From NCBI GenBank assembly GCA_035764385.1, contig DASTZI010000061.1, positions 1-43,602 of the forward strand: a stretch of DNA of 43,602 bases. Direction: 5' to 3'. This stretch comes from Gp6-AA40 sp035764385 (GTDB taxonomy: Bacteria > Acidobacteriota > Vicinamibacteria > Vicinamibacterales > UBA2999). The notes beneath the pieces were generated by a model. That model was not told the DNA's origin. It was given only the letters and a program-made list of their open reading frames with translations, and ran no database searches. The translations under genes and the position numbers were made by a program. This document shows, piece by piece, positions 16,783 through 25,239 of the stretch (position 1 is its first letter; each line of letters opens with the position of its first letter).

Positions 16783-17152
16783 AGATGGAAAGGAGCCGTT
16801 CGAAGAACGATCGATAGCGTTTCAAGGCGACCCGCAGGTCTTCGGTTGAGACCTCCTGGCCGCGGCTCCACTGTGATTCGAGTTTCGCGCGTTCATCGCC
16901 GAAGCCGTCGGTCAGACGTTTGAGCATCTCGACCACCAGCGCATCGGCTTGTTCGACCGCGGCTTTTGGCTGATCGACGAAGCCCGTTTGAATGGCGTCC
17001 CACCGTGTGCGGAACCCACGCCCTTCCTCGTCATGGAAGAGCGACACATGCTGCTCGGCCTCGACGGGACGTGTATCCACGTTCTTGGCCGGACGAGGTT
17101 CCCGTTCCCTGACGGGCTGTGCCTCACGTTCGATAGGACCGCGTTCGTTCAT
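16781..17152 (-). CDS. Small soluble protein, paralogue of its upstream neighbour
   Basis: 123 aa, charged, with no signal or membrane segment. I do not recognise a named family. Residues 40-122 (FRTRWDAIQTGFVDQPKAAVEQADALVVEM and the C-terminal RYRSFFERLL) align with the C-terminal half of the protein encoded just upstream (FDREWTRIQGMFVDDPDGAVAAAD, NYRALFDDLL), so the two arose by duplication. The N-terminal 35 residues are rich in Glu, Arg and Pro and probably disordered. The ATG overlaps the upstream stop codon (ATGA), implying coupled translation. Confidence 0.75.
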   Translation of the reverse strand: MNERGPIEREAQPVREREPRPAKNVDTRPVEAEQHVSLFHDEEGRGFRTRWDAIQTGFVDQPKAAVEQADALVVEMLKRLTDGFGDERAKLESQWSRGQEVSTEDLRVALKRYRSFFERLLSI

Positions 17153-17709
17153 GATGCCCTCCGGAATGCGCCTTCGTCGGTCTTGAGAAGATCGTCGAAG
17201 AGCGCGCGGTAATTGACGACAGCCTGTCGCAGTTCCTCGGTGCCGGCCTCGCCGCGATTTCGCCGCACCGCCAGCGCCCGTGCGATGCGATAGTTCTCGA
17301 CCACACGCGGATGCTCAACGGACAGGTCCGCGGCACGGGTGTCGAAGTCCTCTATGGGATACCCGCGGGCCGACATGACCTCGCTGACGAGACGATCCGC
17401 GGCCGCGACCGCGCCATCGGGATCGTCGACGAACATCCCCTGAATCCGTGTCCACTCCCGATCGAAGTTCTCGGCCTGTTGGCGCGAAAGCAGGCGGATC
17501 TTCAACTCCCGCACACGTTTCGCGCGGTCGGCCAGTACCGCGTCGGCTTTTGAGGGTGAACCCGTTTCGCGCACGGCGCGCTCGTATTCAGGTCCGAAAT
17601 GGGTGCGCAGCCTGTCGTGACGCTGGCGTTGCGCGTACATCCACGCAACCGCCGCGATCGCCAGGACCACGACCGCAGCAATAACGAGCCACATGGTTTG
17701 TGAATCCAC
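17149..17709 (-). CDS. Membrane-anchored protein of unknown function
   Basis: About 187 aa. GTG at 17709 is the preferred start because GAGG sits 5 nt before it; ATG at 17694 is the alternative. One N-terminal membrane helix (WLVIAAVVVLAIAAVAWMY) is followed by a charged, helical region likely to form a coiled coil. The C-terminal 100 residues are shared with the smaller protein encoded next. No named family recognised. The gene is divergent from the ABC export operon, with about 70 bp between starts, which hints at a shared regulatory region. The topology suggests a cytoplasmic domain tethered to the inner membrane. Confidence 0.75.
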   Translation of the reverse strand: MDSQTMWLVIAAVVVLAIAAVAWMYAQRQRHDRLRTHFGPEYERAVRETGSPSKADAVLADRAKRVRELKIRLLSRQQAENFDREWTRIQGMFVDDPDGAVAAADRLVSEVMSARGYPIEDFDTRAADLSVEHPRVVENYRIARALAVRRNRGEAGTEELRQAVVNYRALFDDLLKTDEGAFRRAS

Positions 17710-17779
17710 AAGCACCTCCCGATTCCCACGGAAACGGTCGCAATGATTGTTCCGTATACTGGCTTGAGCTTCCTTTCCC

Positions 17780-19006
17780 ATGACCGATCTCAAGCGTGAT
17801 TTGGACGCGCTCCGCATCGAGCGCGAACCCGAGCGGCGCGGCCTCGGCCGGTGGATCATCTGGACCGGATTTGTCATCGTGCTCGCCGCACTCGGCTTCG
17901 GCGGATGGCGATGGATCACGCGCGAGCGACCGATCGAAGTTCAGGCGACGACCGTCACGGTGCGGCCGGCGGGGACGCAGGCCGCTGTGCTGAACGCGTC
18001 CGGGTATGTGACCGCACGACGTCGCGCGACGGTCTCGTCGAAAATCACGGGGAAAGTGGTCGAGGTCAACGTCGAGGAAGGGCGTCGTGTGGCCCAGGGA
18101 CAAGTGCTCGCGCGCCTGGATGACTCCACCCCGCGCGCGGCACTCGCACTCGCCCAGGCTCAGGCCGAAGCCGCGCGTCGCGCGTTGCGCGAAAACGAAG
18201 TGCGTCTGGCGCAGGCACAGCTCAACCAGCGGCGCACCACACAGCTCGTGCAGGAGCGCATCGCATCGCAATCACAGCTCGACGATGCCAAAGCCGAGTC
18301 CGATTCGATTGAGGCTCGTATTGCCGCGCTGCAGGAACAGATTCGAGTCGCCGAACGCCAGATCGAACTGCAGCAGGCGGAGCTTTCGAACTACGTCATT
18401 CAGGCGCCATTCAGCGGCGTCGCGATCTCCAAGGATGCGCAGCCTGGCGAGATGGTCTCACCGGTGACCGCGGGTGGCGGGTTCACGCGCACGGGCATCT
18501 CCACGATCGTGGACATGAACTCACTAGAGATTGAAGTCGACGTCAACGAGAGCTACATCAGTCGCGTCAGTCCGGGGCAGGATGCGGATGCGGTGCTCGA
18601 TGCGTATCCCGACTGGCACATTCCGGCACGTGTGATTACGCTCGTGCCTACGGCCGATCGTCAGAAGGCCACTGTTCTGGTGCGTCTGGCATTCATCAAA
18701 CTCGATCCCCGCATCCTGCCGGACATGGCCATCAAAGTGACGTTCCTTCGAGAAGGCGACCGCGACAGCACGGCCACGGACGGCAAACAACCAGTGCCGC
18801 TGGTACCGCGCCCGGCGATCAAAACCGTCGGAGCCGACAGCTTCGCGTTCGTCGTGCGCGGCGACGCCGTCGAGCGCCGGGCCGTCCGTGTCGGCGGGAC
18901 CGATGGCGAACGGGTGGAAGTGCTGGCCGGCCTGCAGCCGGGTGACCGCGTCGTTCTGTCGCCACCGCCGAATCTCTTGGATCAATCCAAAGTGGTCGTC
19001 CGATGA
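17780..19006 (+). CDS. MacA/HlyD-type membrane fusion protein
   Basis: 408 aa. A cytoplasmic N terminus, one membrane helix (about 24-44), then a periplasmic adaptor: biotinyl-lipoyl-like part (GKVVEVNVEEGRRVAQGQVLARLDD), a long coiled coil rich in Ala/Gln/Glu (about 118-200), the return half (YVIQAPFSGVAISKDAQPGEMV) and a beta-barrel. This is the adaptor that connects an inner-membrane transporter to an outer-membrane duct. No duct (TolC-like) gene lies nearby. A TATACT at 17755-17760 could be its -10 box. The stop overlaps the ATPase start (ATGA). Confidence 0.92.
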   Translation: MTDLKRDLDALRIEREPERRGLGRWIIWTGFVIVLAALGFGGWRWITRERPIEVQATTVTVRPAGTQAAVLNASGYVTARRRATVSSKITGKVVEVNVEEGRRVAQGQVLARLDDSTPRAALALAQAQAEAARRALRENEVRLAQAQLNQRRTTQLVQERIASQSQLDDAKAESDSIEARIAALQEQIRVAERQIELQQAELSNYVIQAPFSGVAISKDAQPGEMVSPVTAGGGFTRTGISTIVDMNSLEIEVDVNESYISRVSPGQDADAVLDAYPDWHIPARVITLVPTADRQKATVLVRLAFIKLDPRILPDMAIKVTFLREGDRDSTATDGKQPVPLVPRPAIKTVGADSFAFVVRGDAVERRAVRVGGTDGERVEVLAGLQPGDRVVLSPPPNLLDQSKVVVR

Positions 19007-19692
19007 GTTCCGAGCCGATCGTTCGCGCGACCAATCTCCACAAGAGCTTTCGCCGCGGCTCTGAACAGATCGACGTGCTGCAGGGTGTCAACCTGGAGAT
19101 TCCGCGCGGCGAATTTCTCGCCCTGATGGGGCCGTCCGGCTCGGGAAAGACCACCCTCCTCAATCTGATCGGCGGCCTGGATGCGCCAACGGGCGGACGA
19201 ATAGAGGTCGGCGGCGTGGACATCAGCCGCATGGGAGGCGCCGCCCTCGCCCGATGGCGGTCGCAGAACATCGGGTTCGTCTTTCAGCTCTATAACCTGC
19301 TGCCCGTGTTGACCGCCGAACGCAACGTGGAGTTGCCGTTGCTGTTGACGAAACTCTCGAAAGCGCAGCGCCGCAAGCACGTCGAGATTGCGCTGCGAGT
19401 CGTCAGCCTCGCAGACCGCGCGAAGCACTATCCGCGACAGCTCTCAGGAGGACAGGAACAGCGGGTCGGCATCGCGCGCGCGATCGTCACCGATCCAACG
19501 TTACTGCTGTGCGACGAACCGACCGGCGATCTCGATCGCAAGGCGGGCGACGAGATCCTGGACCTGCTGCAGGCGCTCAATCGAGAACACGGCAAGACGA
19601 TCATCATGGTCACGCACGATCCGCACGCCGCCGAACGCGCGACGCAGGTGCTGCACCTGGAAAAGGGGCTGCTGATGGAGACGGTGGCATGA
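19003..19692 (+). CDS. ABC transporter ATPase, MacB/LolD type
   Basis: 229 aa. Walker A GPSGSGKT (43-50), Q-loop FVFQLYNLLP with Gln95, signature LSGGQEQR (147-154), Walker B LLLCDE (167-172), D-loop GDLD, and switch His205 in VTHD. It groups with MacB/LolD-type ATPases that drive mechanotransmission permeases rather than classic importers. It overlaps both neighbours by ATGA. It should power the two permeases encoded directly after it. Confidence 0.95.
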   Translation: MSSEPIVRATNLHKSFRRGSEQIDVLQGVNLEIPRGEFLALMGPSGSGKTTLLNLIGGLDAPTGGRIEVGGVDISRMGGAALARWRSQNIGFVFQLYNLLPVLTAERNVELPLLLTKLSKAQRRKHVEIALRVVSLADRAKHYPRQLSGGQEQRVGIARAIVTDPTLLLCDEPTGDLDRKAGDEILDLLQALNREHGKTIIMVTHDPHAAERATQVLHLEKGLLMETVA

Positions 19693-20837
19693 AGTACTTC
19701 CCGCTCATCTGGCGCAACCTGCTTCGCCGCAAGGTGCGGACGATCTTCACGCTGGCGTCGGTGTTCATCGCGTTCGTGCTCTACAGCTTTCTCATGGTTG
19801 TGCAGAACGCGTTTTCAATGGGCGTCGAGGTGGCGGGCGTCGATCGTCTCGTGCTGATGCACAAGGTCAGCCTCATCCAGCTGCTGCCGGTCTCCTACGC
19901 GGATCGCATCCGCGGCACTGAAGGGGTGACGCACGTCGGTCACTCGACATGGTTCGGCGGCATGTATCAGGACAAGGCGACACAGTTCGCGGTGATGGCC
20001 GTCGATCCTGCGTACTTTCAGCTCTACCCCGAAGCGCGTATCCAGCAGGAGCAGCTTCAAGCGTGGCTGGCCGATCGACAAGGCGTCATCGTCGGCAGAA
20101 CGACTGCGACGCGGTACGGCTGGAAAATTGGCGACAAGATCCCGATTCAGGCAACCATTTGGCAACCCAAGCAGGGCAACACCTGGTTCTTCAACGTCGA
20201 CGGCATCTACGACGCCGATAGAGGCTTCGACACGAGTAACTTTTTCTTCCATTACGAATATCTGGACGAGAACCGCCGCGGCGCCTACGGGCAGGTCGGC
20301 TGGTACGTCTTGCGTATCGACGACCCATCCCACGCCGCTGATGTCGCCGCCCGCCTCGACGCGCAGTTCGCCAATTCGTCAGCCGAGACGAAGACCTCGA
20401 CCGAGAAAGCGTTCCTGCAGGGGTTCGTCAACCAGGTTGGAAACATCAAGGCGATCATCATTTCGATTCTCGCCGCCGTCCTCTTCACGCTGTTCCTCCT
20501 CGTGCTGGCGAATACGATGGCGCAGTCGGTTAGCGAACGCACCAACGAGCTCGCGGTGCTCAAGACACTCGGCTTCTCCAATGGTCTGGTGCTCGGCCTG
20601 GTGCTGGTCGAGTCGATTCTGATGGCGCTGCTCGGCGGAGGCCTGGGTCTGGCGATCACCTACTTCGCCGTGGAGGGCGGCAGTTTCAATAACGCGCTCC
20701 TCCCTGTATTCATCATGCGCAGCCGTGACATCGCCCTCGGCATCGCATTGTGCTGCGCGCTCGGTGTTGTCGCGGGCGCCTTTCCCGCCATCACCGCGAT
20801 GCGACTGCGCATCACCGATGCGCTCCGGCGAACATGA
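19689..20837 (+). CDS. FtsX/MacB-like ABC permease 1
   Basis: 382 aa. One N-terminal helix (IFTLASVFIAFVLYSFLMV), a large periplasmic domain, then three C-terminal helices with the FtsX-type segment NELAVLKTLGFSNGLVLGLVLVESILMALLGG. Four helices and this order are typical of MacB/LolCE-type subunits. The substrate is unknown; lipoproteins, peptides or small toxic compounds are all known for relatives. The start overlaps the ATPase stop, and the stop overlaps the next start. Confidence 0.92.
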   Translation: MKYFPLIWRNLLRRKVRTIFTLASVFIAFVLYSFLMVVQNAFSMGVEVAGVDRLVLMHKVSLIQLLPVSYADRIRGTEGVTHVGHSTWFGGMYQDKATQFAVMAVDPAYFQLYPEARIQQEQLQAWLADRQGVIVGRTTATRYGWKIGDKIPIQATIWQPKQGNTWFFNVDGIYDADRGFDTSNFFFHYEYLDENRRGAYGQVGWYVLRIDDPSHAADVAARLDAQFANSSAETKTSTEKAFLQGFVNQVGNIKAIIISILAAVLFTLFLLVLANTMAQSVSERTNELAVLKTLGFSNGLVLGLVLVESILMALLGGGLGLAITYFAVEGGSFNNALLPVFIMRSRDIALGIALCCALGVVAGAFPAITAMRLRITDALRRT

Positions 20838-22027
20838 TTCGGCGCTGGCTGTCACAAACGCTGGCCGTCTCCGCGCTGAGCGTCCGAACCATCCCGCAGC
20901 GCGCAAGCTCCTCGGCAGTCGCGATGATCGGCATCGCCGGCGTCGTCATCGTGTTCGTGGCGGTGCTGTCGATCGGCGAGGGGTTCTGGGCGGCGATGGC
21001 GGACGCCAGCGCACCTGACCGCGCCATCGTGATGCGCACGGGCGCCGATTCGGAGATGACGAGCGGTCTTCCGGGCCCCGAAGTGCAGGTGATTGAGCAG
21101 GCGCCGGGGCTGCTGCGCGTCAACAACCGGCCAATCGCGTCGGCCGAGCTCTACGTGCTTGTCGATTTGAACAAGCGCAGCACCGGAACGGCGGCCAACG
21201 TGCCGCTGCGAGGGATTGGCGCCGAAGCGCTGGAGGTCCGCAACGAAGCGCACATCGTCGACGGCCGCATGTTCCAGTTCGGGACCAATGAAGCGATCGT
21301 GGGGCGGGGTGCAAACCGCCAGTTTTCCGGCGTGGATCTCGGATCCGAATTCATGTCGGGGAACCTTCGATTGCGCGTCGTTGGGATTTTCGAGTCGAAC
21401 GGATCCGTCGGTGAGACCGAGATCTGGTGCGACAGCCATCTCATACAGGGCGTGTACGAGCGGGGCAACTCGTATCAGTCCGTGCTTGCAAAACTGGACT
21501 CTCCGGCCGCATTCGACACCTTCAAGAACTGGTTGACCACCAACCCGCAGCTCAACGTCCAGGTTCAGCGCGAGGGCGACTATTACGCGCAGCAGTCGCA
21601 GGTGATGAGCAGCCTGATTCGAGGCATCGGCTACACGATTGCGGTGCTGATGGGCGTCGGGGCGGTGTTCGGCGCCATCCTCACGATGTACACGGCGGTC
21701 TCGACACGGACGCGGGAGATTGCCACGCTTCGCGCGCTCGGCTTCAACACGGCATCCGTGCTGATTTCGGTGCTGGCTGAATCGCTTGCGCTGGCTGCCA
21801 TCGGCGGCTTGTTAGGAGGTCTGACTGCCTACTTCGCCTTCAATGGGTATCAGACCTCGACGATGAACTTCCAGACGTTCAGCCAGGTGGCCTTTGCGTT
21901 CAGAGTGACACGAACGCTGATGATTCAGGGAGTGAGCTACGCGCTGATGATGGGCCTGGTCGGCGGCCTGATGCCGGCGATTAAAGCGGCGCGGCTGCCG
22001 ATCGCGACCGCGCTGCGACAGTTGTAG
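20834..22027 (+). CDS. FtsX/MacB-like ABC permease 2
   Basis: 397 aa with the same architecture as permease 1: N-terminal helix (AVAMIGIAGVVIVFVAVLSIGEGF), periplasmic domain, and three C-terminal helices with TREIATLRALGFNTASVLISVLAESLALAAIGG. The two permeases are distant from each other, so the transporter is probably a heterodimer with one shared ATPase, as in LolCDE, plus an adaptor as in MacAB. The stop codon lies within a hairpin that also covers the stop of the convergent gene. Confidence 0.92.
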   Translation: MIRRWLSQTLAVSALSVRTIPQRASSSAVAMIGIAGVVIVFVAVLSIGEGFWAAMADASAPDRAIVMRTGADSEMTSGLPGPEVQVIEQAPGLLRVNNRPIASAELYVLVDLNKRSTGTAANVPLRGIGAEALEVRNEAHIVDGRMFQFGTNEAIVGRGANRQFSGVDLGSEFMSGNLRLRVVGIFESNGSVGETEIWCDSHLIQGVYERGNSYQSVLAKLDSPAAFDTFKNWLTTNPQLNVQVQREGDYYAQQSQVMSSLIRGIGYTIAVLMGVGAVFGAILTMYTAVSTRTREIATLRALGFNTASVLISVLAESLALAAIGGLLGGLTAYFAFNGYQTSTMNFQTFSQVAFAFRVTRTLMIQGVSYALMMGLVGGLMPAIKAARLPIATALRQL

Positions 22028-22053
22028 AGGCGGACCTTAAGGTCCGACTCTAC
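22024..22053. terminator. Palindrome spanning two convergent stop codons
   Basis: Arms of 15 nt with one mismatch (22030/22047) and no spacer, centred on CTTAAG. It contains the TAG of the plus-strand permease (22025-22027) and the TAA of the minus-strand gene (22037-22039). No T-run follows, so it is not a classic intrinsic terminator, but it could stop both transcripts. Its GGACC/GGTCC core is similar to the hairpin in the 5' end of actE. Confidence 0.65.
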
Positions 22054-22918
22054 GAGTAATCCCTGGAAACAGCCTGTATCCCGCGCTGAGCAAATGCTCG
22101 GTGTCTTTCTCTCCCTCGTGGCAGGCTTCTTCGTACACCTCGTACCGCGGATCCATGTTTCGGCGAATCGCAAACACCATCGTCCACGGCCTCGTGTAGA
22201 CGGTGGGATCTTCGATGCGGGCTTCGTAGTGGATCGTATTGGCATCGACCATGGTGAAGCGCTCGATGACGTGAACCGCTTCGCTGAAGAAGTTGCCAGC
22301 CTGATCCAGCCACGTCTTGCCCGTCTGCTGCGTGACGTCGACAACAAGCGTATTGCCGTCCCAGCGGCCGCGCGACGCGCCCAGCCAAAGGCGCACCGAC
22401 GAGTCAACGCGCGACGCTGAACCGATTGGAATGACCCGGAACGTGTGACTCCGCGAGTGCGTCAGGACGAACGCATCCTTCGTCTGCGCGATCGTGATGT
22501 CGCCCGGTGTGTACAGCATTCGCGGCACACCTGACGACAGGCAAGGCACGTTCGGATCGATGTACTTCTCCCAGTTTTCCTTCCGCTGCTCGAGCGCCCA
22601 CGGCTGATACGGGACTTTCCCGTCCGGCGTATCGACGACCCAGGTCGGTCCGGCATTGACGTCACCGTTGCCGGCGTGTTCCTCGATGTTCTCGACCCCG
22701 CCGCCCTGCCCCCGCCAGAATCCTTGCATATCCGGCTGACCGTCCGGTGTTCGCGGCGGCGTGAATGTTTTTGCCTTCGCGAGCGCGCATTGATGGAAGG
22801 AGACAGGGTCACGAGGACAGTCGTCTGGTCGCGTTGCCGCGCCGCCGCGACCCTGTGCCTCGATAACGACCGAGGCGACTGCCACGGACGCAACAACGAA
22901 CCAGACGACGTGTTTCAT
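22037..22918 (-). CDS. Exported protein of unknown function
   Basis: 293 aa from the ATG at 22918, giving a signal peptide (KHVVWFVVASVAVASVVIEAQ). Motifs PRMLYTPGDITIAQTKDAFVL, GRWDGNTLVVDVTQQTGKTW and HVIERFTMVDANTIHYEARIEDP define a conserved exported family often seen in Acidobacteria, without known function. The last residues (TRRVGP) are encoded by the palindrome at 22024-22053, so the repeat has been used as coding sequence. It is 5 bp after the next gene and probably cotranscribed with it. Confidence 0.78.
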   Translation of the reverse strand: MKHVVWFVVASVAVASVVIEAQGRGGAATRPDDCPRDPVSFHQCALAKAKTFTPPRTPDGQPDMQGFWRGQGGGVENIEEHAGNGDVNAGPTWVVDTPDGKVPYQPWALEQRKENWEKYIDPNVPCLSSGVPRMLYTPGDITIAQTKDAFVLTHSRSHTFRVIPIGSASRVDSSVRLWLGASRGRWDGNTLVVDVTQQTGKTWLDQAGNFFSEAVHVIERFTMVDANTIHYEARIEDPTVYTRPWTMVFAIRRNMDPRYEVYEEACHEGEKDTEHLLSAGYRLFPGITRRVGP

Positions 22919-22923
22919 GACGA

Positions 22924-23817
22924 TTAGTTGGTCGCGCTCTTCTTTGTCGACGACTGGGGCACGGGCGCCATCACGGGCGCATCCTTGATGTAGGTGTGAT
23001 AGCTCTCCGCCATCTGCCACAGTCCGTTGATGTTCGCGTACACACGGCTTGACCAGTACGGCTTGTCGCCGTAGGTCGGCTGAAGCTGCACCCAGACAAC
23101 GGCGTCACCGAAATCCCACGCGCGACCGAAGGCGACCGGCGCAGCGCCCACTTCGGGTCGATTCGGATTCTGCTGGCGGCCACGTTCCATTCCCGCGAGA
23201 CGATCCTTCTTCGAGGCTGACCGGCCGCCGTAGGTATTAATCGCGCGCTGGTCGTAGTTGTCCGCGACACGCTTGCCCCATCCTGCCGGTCCGGTTTCCT
23301 GCTCCTGCCATGCGGCGAGCGCCGACTTTTCGCCGGCGCCTAGTGGACGATACGGAAGCGTCTGACATGGATTGACGCACGGAACGGCGAAGGTCGTCGG
23401 CACCGTCGCATAGTCACGCTGCCGTACCTCGAGGTCATTGATGTGCAACAGACGCCAGCCGGCAGGACGCTGGACCCAGAAGTGTCCCGAAAATTTCTTG
23501 TCACCCTCGCTGCGCTCGAGGTAGACGACCTTCCCGTAGCGGTGCTCGAGTACTTTCACCTCACCGCCTGTCCCGACGAGCGGCTTCACGCTGTGCGCGA
23601 ATGCCTCACCTTTGGTGGCGTAGTACACGCCGTCTGGATCGATCCAGCTGAAATCCGCGTCGAGCAACTTTTCCGCAGCGGCCCGGTCGCCGCCCGCCAG
23701 AGCTTTGGTGATTGCTTCATCCGCCTTCACGACCTCGCTCTGCGCCGGCGTCTGAGCGCGTATCACCGCGACCTGCGCGATCCCTGCAACCAGCGCGATC
23801 GCGAACACCTTTTTCAT
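22924..23817 (-). CDS. Exported SnoaL/NTF2-like domain protein
   Basis: 297 aa. ATG at 23817 with AGGAGG upstream at ideal spacing. Signal peptide to about residue 22. Residues about 28-130 (EAITKALAGGDRAAAEKLLDADFSWIDPDG, HFWVQRPAGWRLLHINDLEV) look like a DUF4440/SnoaL-type cone fold, which binds small ligands or catalyses isomerisation. The second half (CVNPCQTLPYRP and AWDFGDAVVWVQLQP) is not recognised and may be a second diverged copy of the fold. It is the first gene of a two-gene unit with the exported protein that follows. Confidence 0.75.
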   Translation of the reverse strand: MKKVFAIALVAGIAQVAVIRAQTPAQSEVVKADEAITKALAGGDRAAAEKLLDADFSWIDPDGVYYATKGEAFAHSVKPLVGTGGEVKVLEHRYGKVVYLERSEGDKKFSGHFWVQRPAGWRLLHINDLEVRQRDYATVPTTFAVPCVNPCQTLPYRPLGAGEKSALAAWQEQETGPAGWGKRVADNYDQRAINTYGGRSASKKDRLAGMERGRQQNPNRPEVGAAPVAFGRAWDFGDAVVWVQLQPTYGDKPYWSSRVYANINGLWQMAESYHTYIKDAPVMAPVPQSSTKKSATN

Positions 23818-23830
23818 GACTCCTCCTATA

Positions 23831-23914
23831 GGCTTAAACCTGATGGCTACGGGCTCCCGGCTCCAGGCTCCAGGACAAGCCCGAAGCTCTAAGCGTTAAG
23901 CCCCAAGCCTGTCA
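23831..23914. repeat. Heptad-repeat island before pepT (GGCTNNN)
   Basis: Twelve 7-mers in one phase from 23831. The left half carries GGCT-type units (23831, 23845, 23852, 23859, 23866). The right half carries units ending AAG (23873 to 23907), whose complement reads GCTT, so the halves are inverted. It fills the gap between divergent genes and ends 7 bp before the pepT ATG, where a ribosome-binding site would be expected. Confidence 0.8.
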
Positions 23915-23921
23915 AAGTCAA

Positions 23922-25148
23922 ATGAGCGCAGTTCTCGATCGATTTCTTCGCTACGTCCAGTACGACACACAGTCCGCCGAAGCGTCGGACACCTACCCAA
24001 GCACCAGCAAGCAGCTCGCCCTGCTCAAGAGTCTCGCGGACGAACTGCGGTCGATCGGTCTGACTGACGCGGCTATCGATCAGTACGGCTACGTAACAGC
24101 GACGGTACCCCCGACGTCGCGGAAGGCGGTCCCCGCAATTGGCTTCATCGCGCACGTCGACACATCGCCGGAACTGACGGGCGCCAACGTGCGGCCGGTC
24201 GTTCATCGCGGCTACGACGGTCGCGATCTCGTGCTGCCCGACGATCCGACGGCTGTATTGCGCACGGCGGACTGGCCGTTTCTGGCCGAACGTCTTGGCG
24301 ACGACATCGTGACCGCATCGGGGAACACCCTGCTGGGCGCCGACAACAAGGCTGGCGTCGCCGAGATTGTCACGGCGGCCGAGTACCTCATCGCGCATCC
24401 CGACATTCCACACGGGCCGATCAAGATCGCCTTTACGCCGGACGAAGAGGTCGGGCGCGGCACGCAGCATTTCGACGTCGCGGCATTCGGCGCCACGTAC
24501 GCCTACACCATGGACGGGAGCGCACGTGGCGAACTCGAGTACGAAAGCTTTTCCGCCGATGCGATGACGCTCACGTTCGTCGGGTTCAATACCCATCCGG
24601 GATACGCGAAGGATCGACTGATCAACGCCATCAAGGTCGCTGCGGATTTCCTCGGTCATCTGCCGCGCGAGATGTCACCCGAAGCGACGGACGGACACGA
24701 TGGGTTCGTCCATCCGTACGTGCTGCAAGGCGGCACCGAACGAGCGACTGTCCGCTTCATCGTCCGCGACTTCAAGACGGCCGCGCTCAAAGAGAAGGAG
24801 GACATGCTCGAGCGGCTCGCGCTGGAGGCGGCGTCGCGTTACGGCGCCAGAGTCGACGTGTTGATTGAAGAACAGTACCGGAACATGCGCGAGGTGCTCG
24901 ACCGGCATCCGCACGTCGTCGAATACGCGCGTGAGGCGATTCGCCGCGCCGGGATGGCCGTCCGGGAAAAACCGATTCGAGGCGGGACCGATGGATCGAA
25001 GCTGTCGTTCATGGGCCTGCCGACGCCGAACATTTTTGCGGGCGAACATAACTTTCACTCACGGCTCGAGTGGGTGTCGGTGCAGGACATGGAGAAGGCG
25101 GTGGAAGTGATCGTGAACCTGGCTGCGATTTGGCACGAACGCGCCTGA
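23922..25148 (+). CDS. pepT: Peptidase T (tripeptidase)
   Basis: 408 aa, the normal length. M20-family metal site is complete: HVDTSPE with His78 and Asp80, GADNKAG with Asp141, TPDEEVGRG with Glu175-Glu176, MDG with Asp198, and AGEHNFHSRLEW with His379. PepT is a cytoplasmic dizinc aminopeptidase that removes the N-terminal residue of tripeptides. No Shine-Dalgarno is visible; the heptad island ends just before the start. The 3' 94 bp are overlapped by the runaway frame of the decayed TPR gene on the other strand. Confidence 0.95.
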   Translation: MSAVLDRFLRYVQYDTQSAEASDTYPSTSKQLALLKSLADELRSIGLTDAAIDQYGYVTATVPPTSRKAVPAIGFIAHVDTSPELTGANVRPVVHRGYDGRDLVLPDDPTAVLRTADWPFLAERLGDDIVTASGNTLLGADNKAGVAEIVTAAEYLIAHPDIPHGPIKIAFTPDEEVGRGTQHFDVAAFGATYAYTMDGSARGELEYESFSADAMTLTFVGFNTHPGYAKDRLINAIKVAADFLGHLPREMSPEATDGHDGFVHPYVLQGGTERATVRFIVRDFKTAALKEKEDMLERLALEAASRYGARVDVLIEEQYRNMREVLDRHPHVVEYAREAIRRAGMAVREKPIRGGTDGSKLSFMGLPTPNIFAGEHNFHSRLEWVSVQDMEKAVEVIVNLAAIWHERA

Positions 25149-25160
25149 CCGGAGCCGGCA

Positions 25161-25234
25161 TTTGCCTTGTCCAAAAGGACCCGGGCCTCCAACCCCGGCG
25201 CGTTAACTTGTAACGATGGTGCGGAATGACGGCG
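25161..25234. repeat. Imperfect direct repeat, copy A
   Basis: Shares with 27238-27307 the blocks TTTGCC, AAAGGACCC, GCCTCCAA, CCCCGGCG and ATGACGGCG in the same order and orientation, roughly two thirds identical by eye with small gaps. It lies between pepT and the end of the decayed TPR gene. The two copies flank the whole decayed block. Confidence 0.6.
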
Positions 25235-25239
25235 CCATC

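Noticed and set aside
22024..22053. Classic rho-independent terminator
   Set aside because: The stem is strong, but neither strand has a T-run after it, so the terminator role is only possible.
2351..23914. CRISPR array as an explanation for the repeats
   Set aside because: Units are 7 nt without spacers, and arms are inverted; no cas genes are present.
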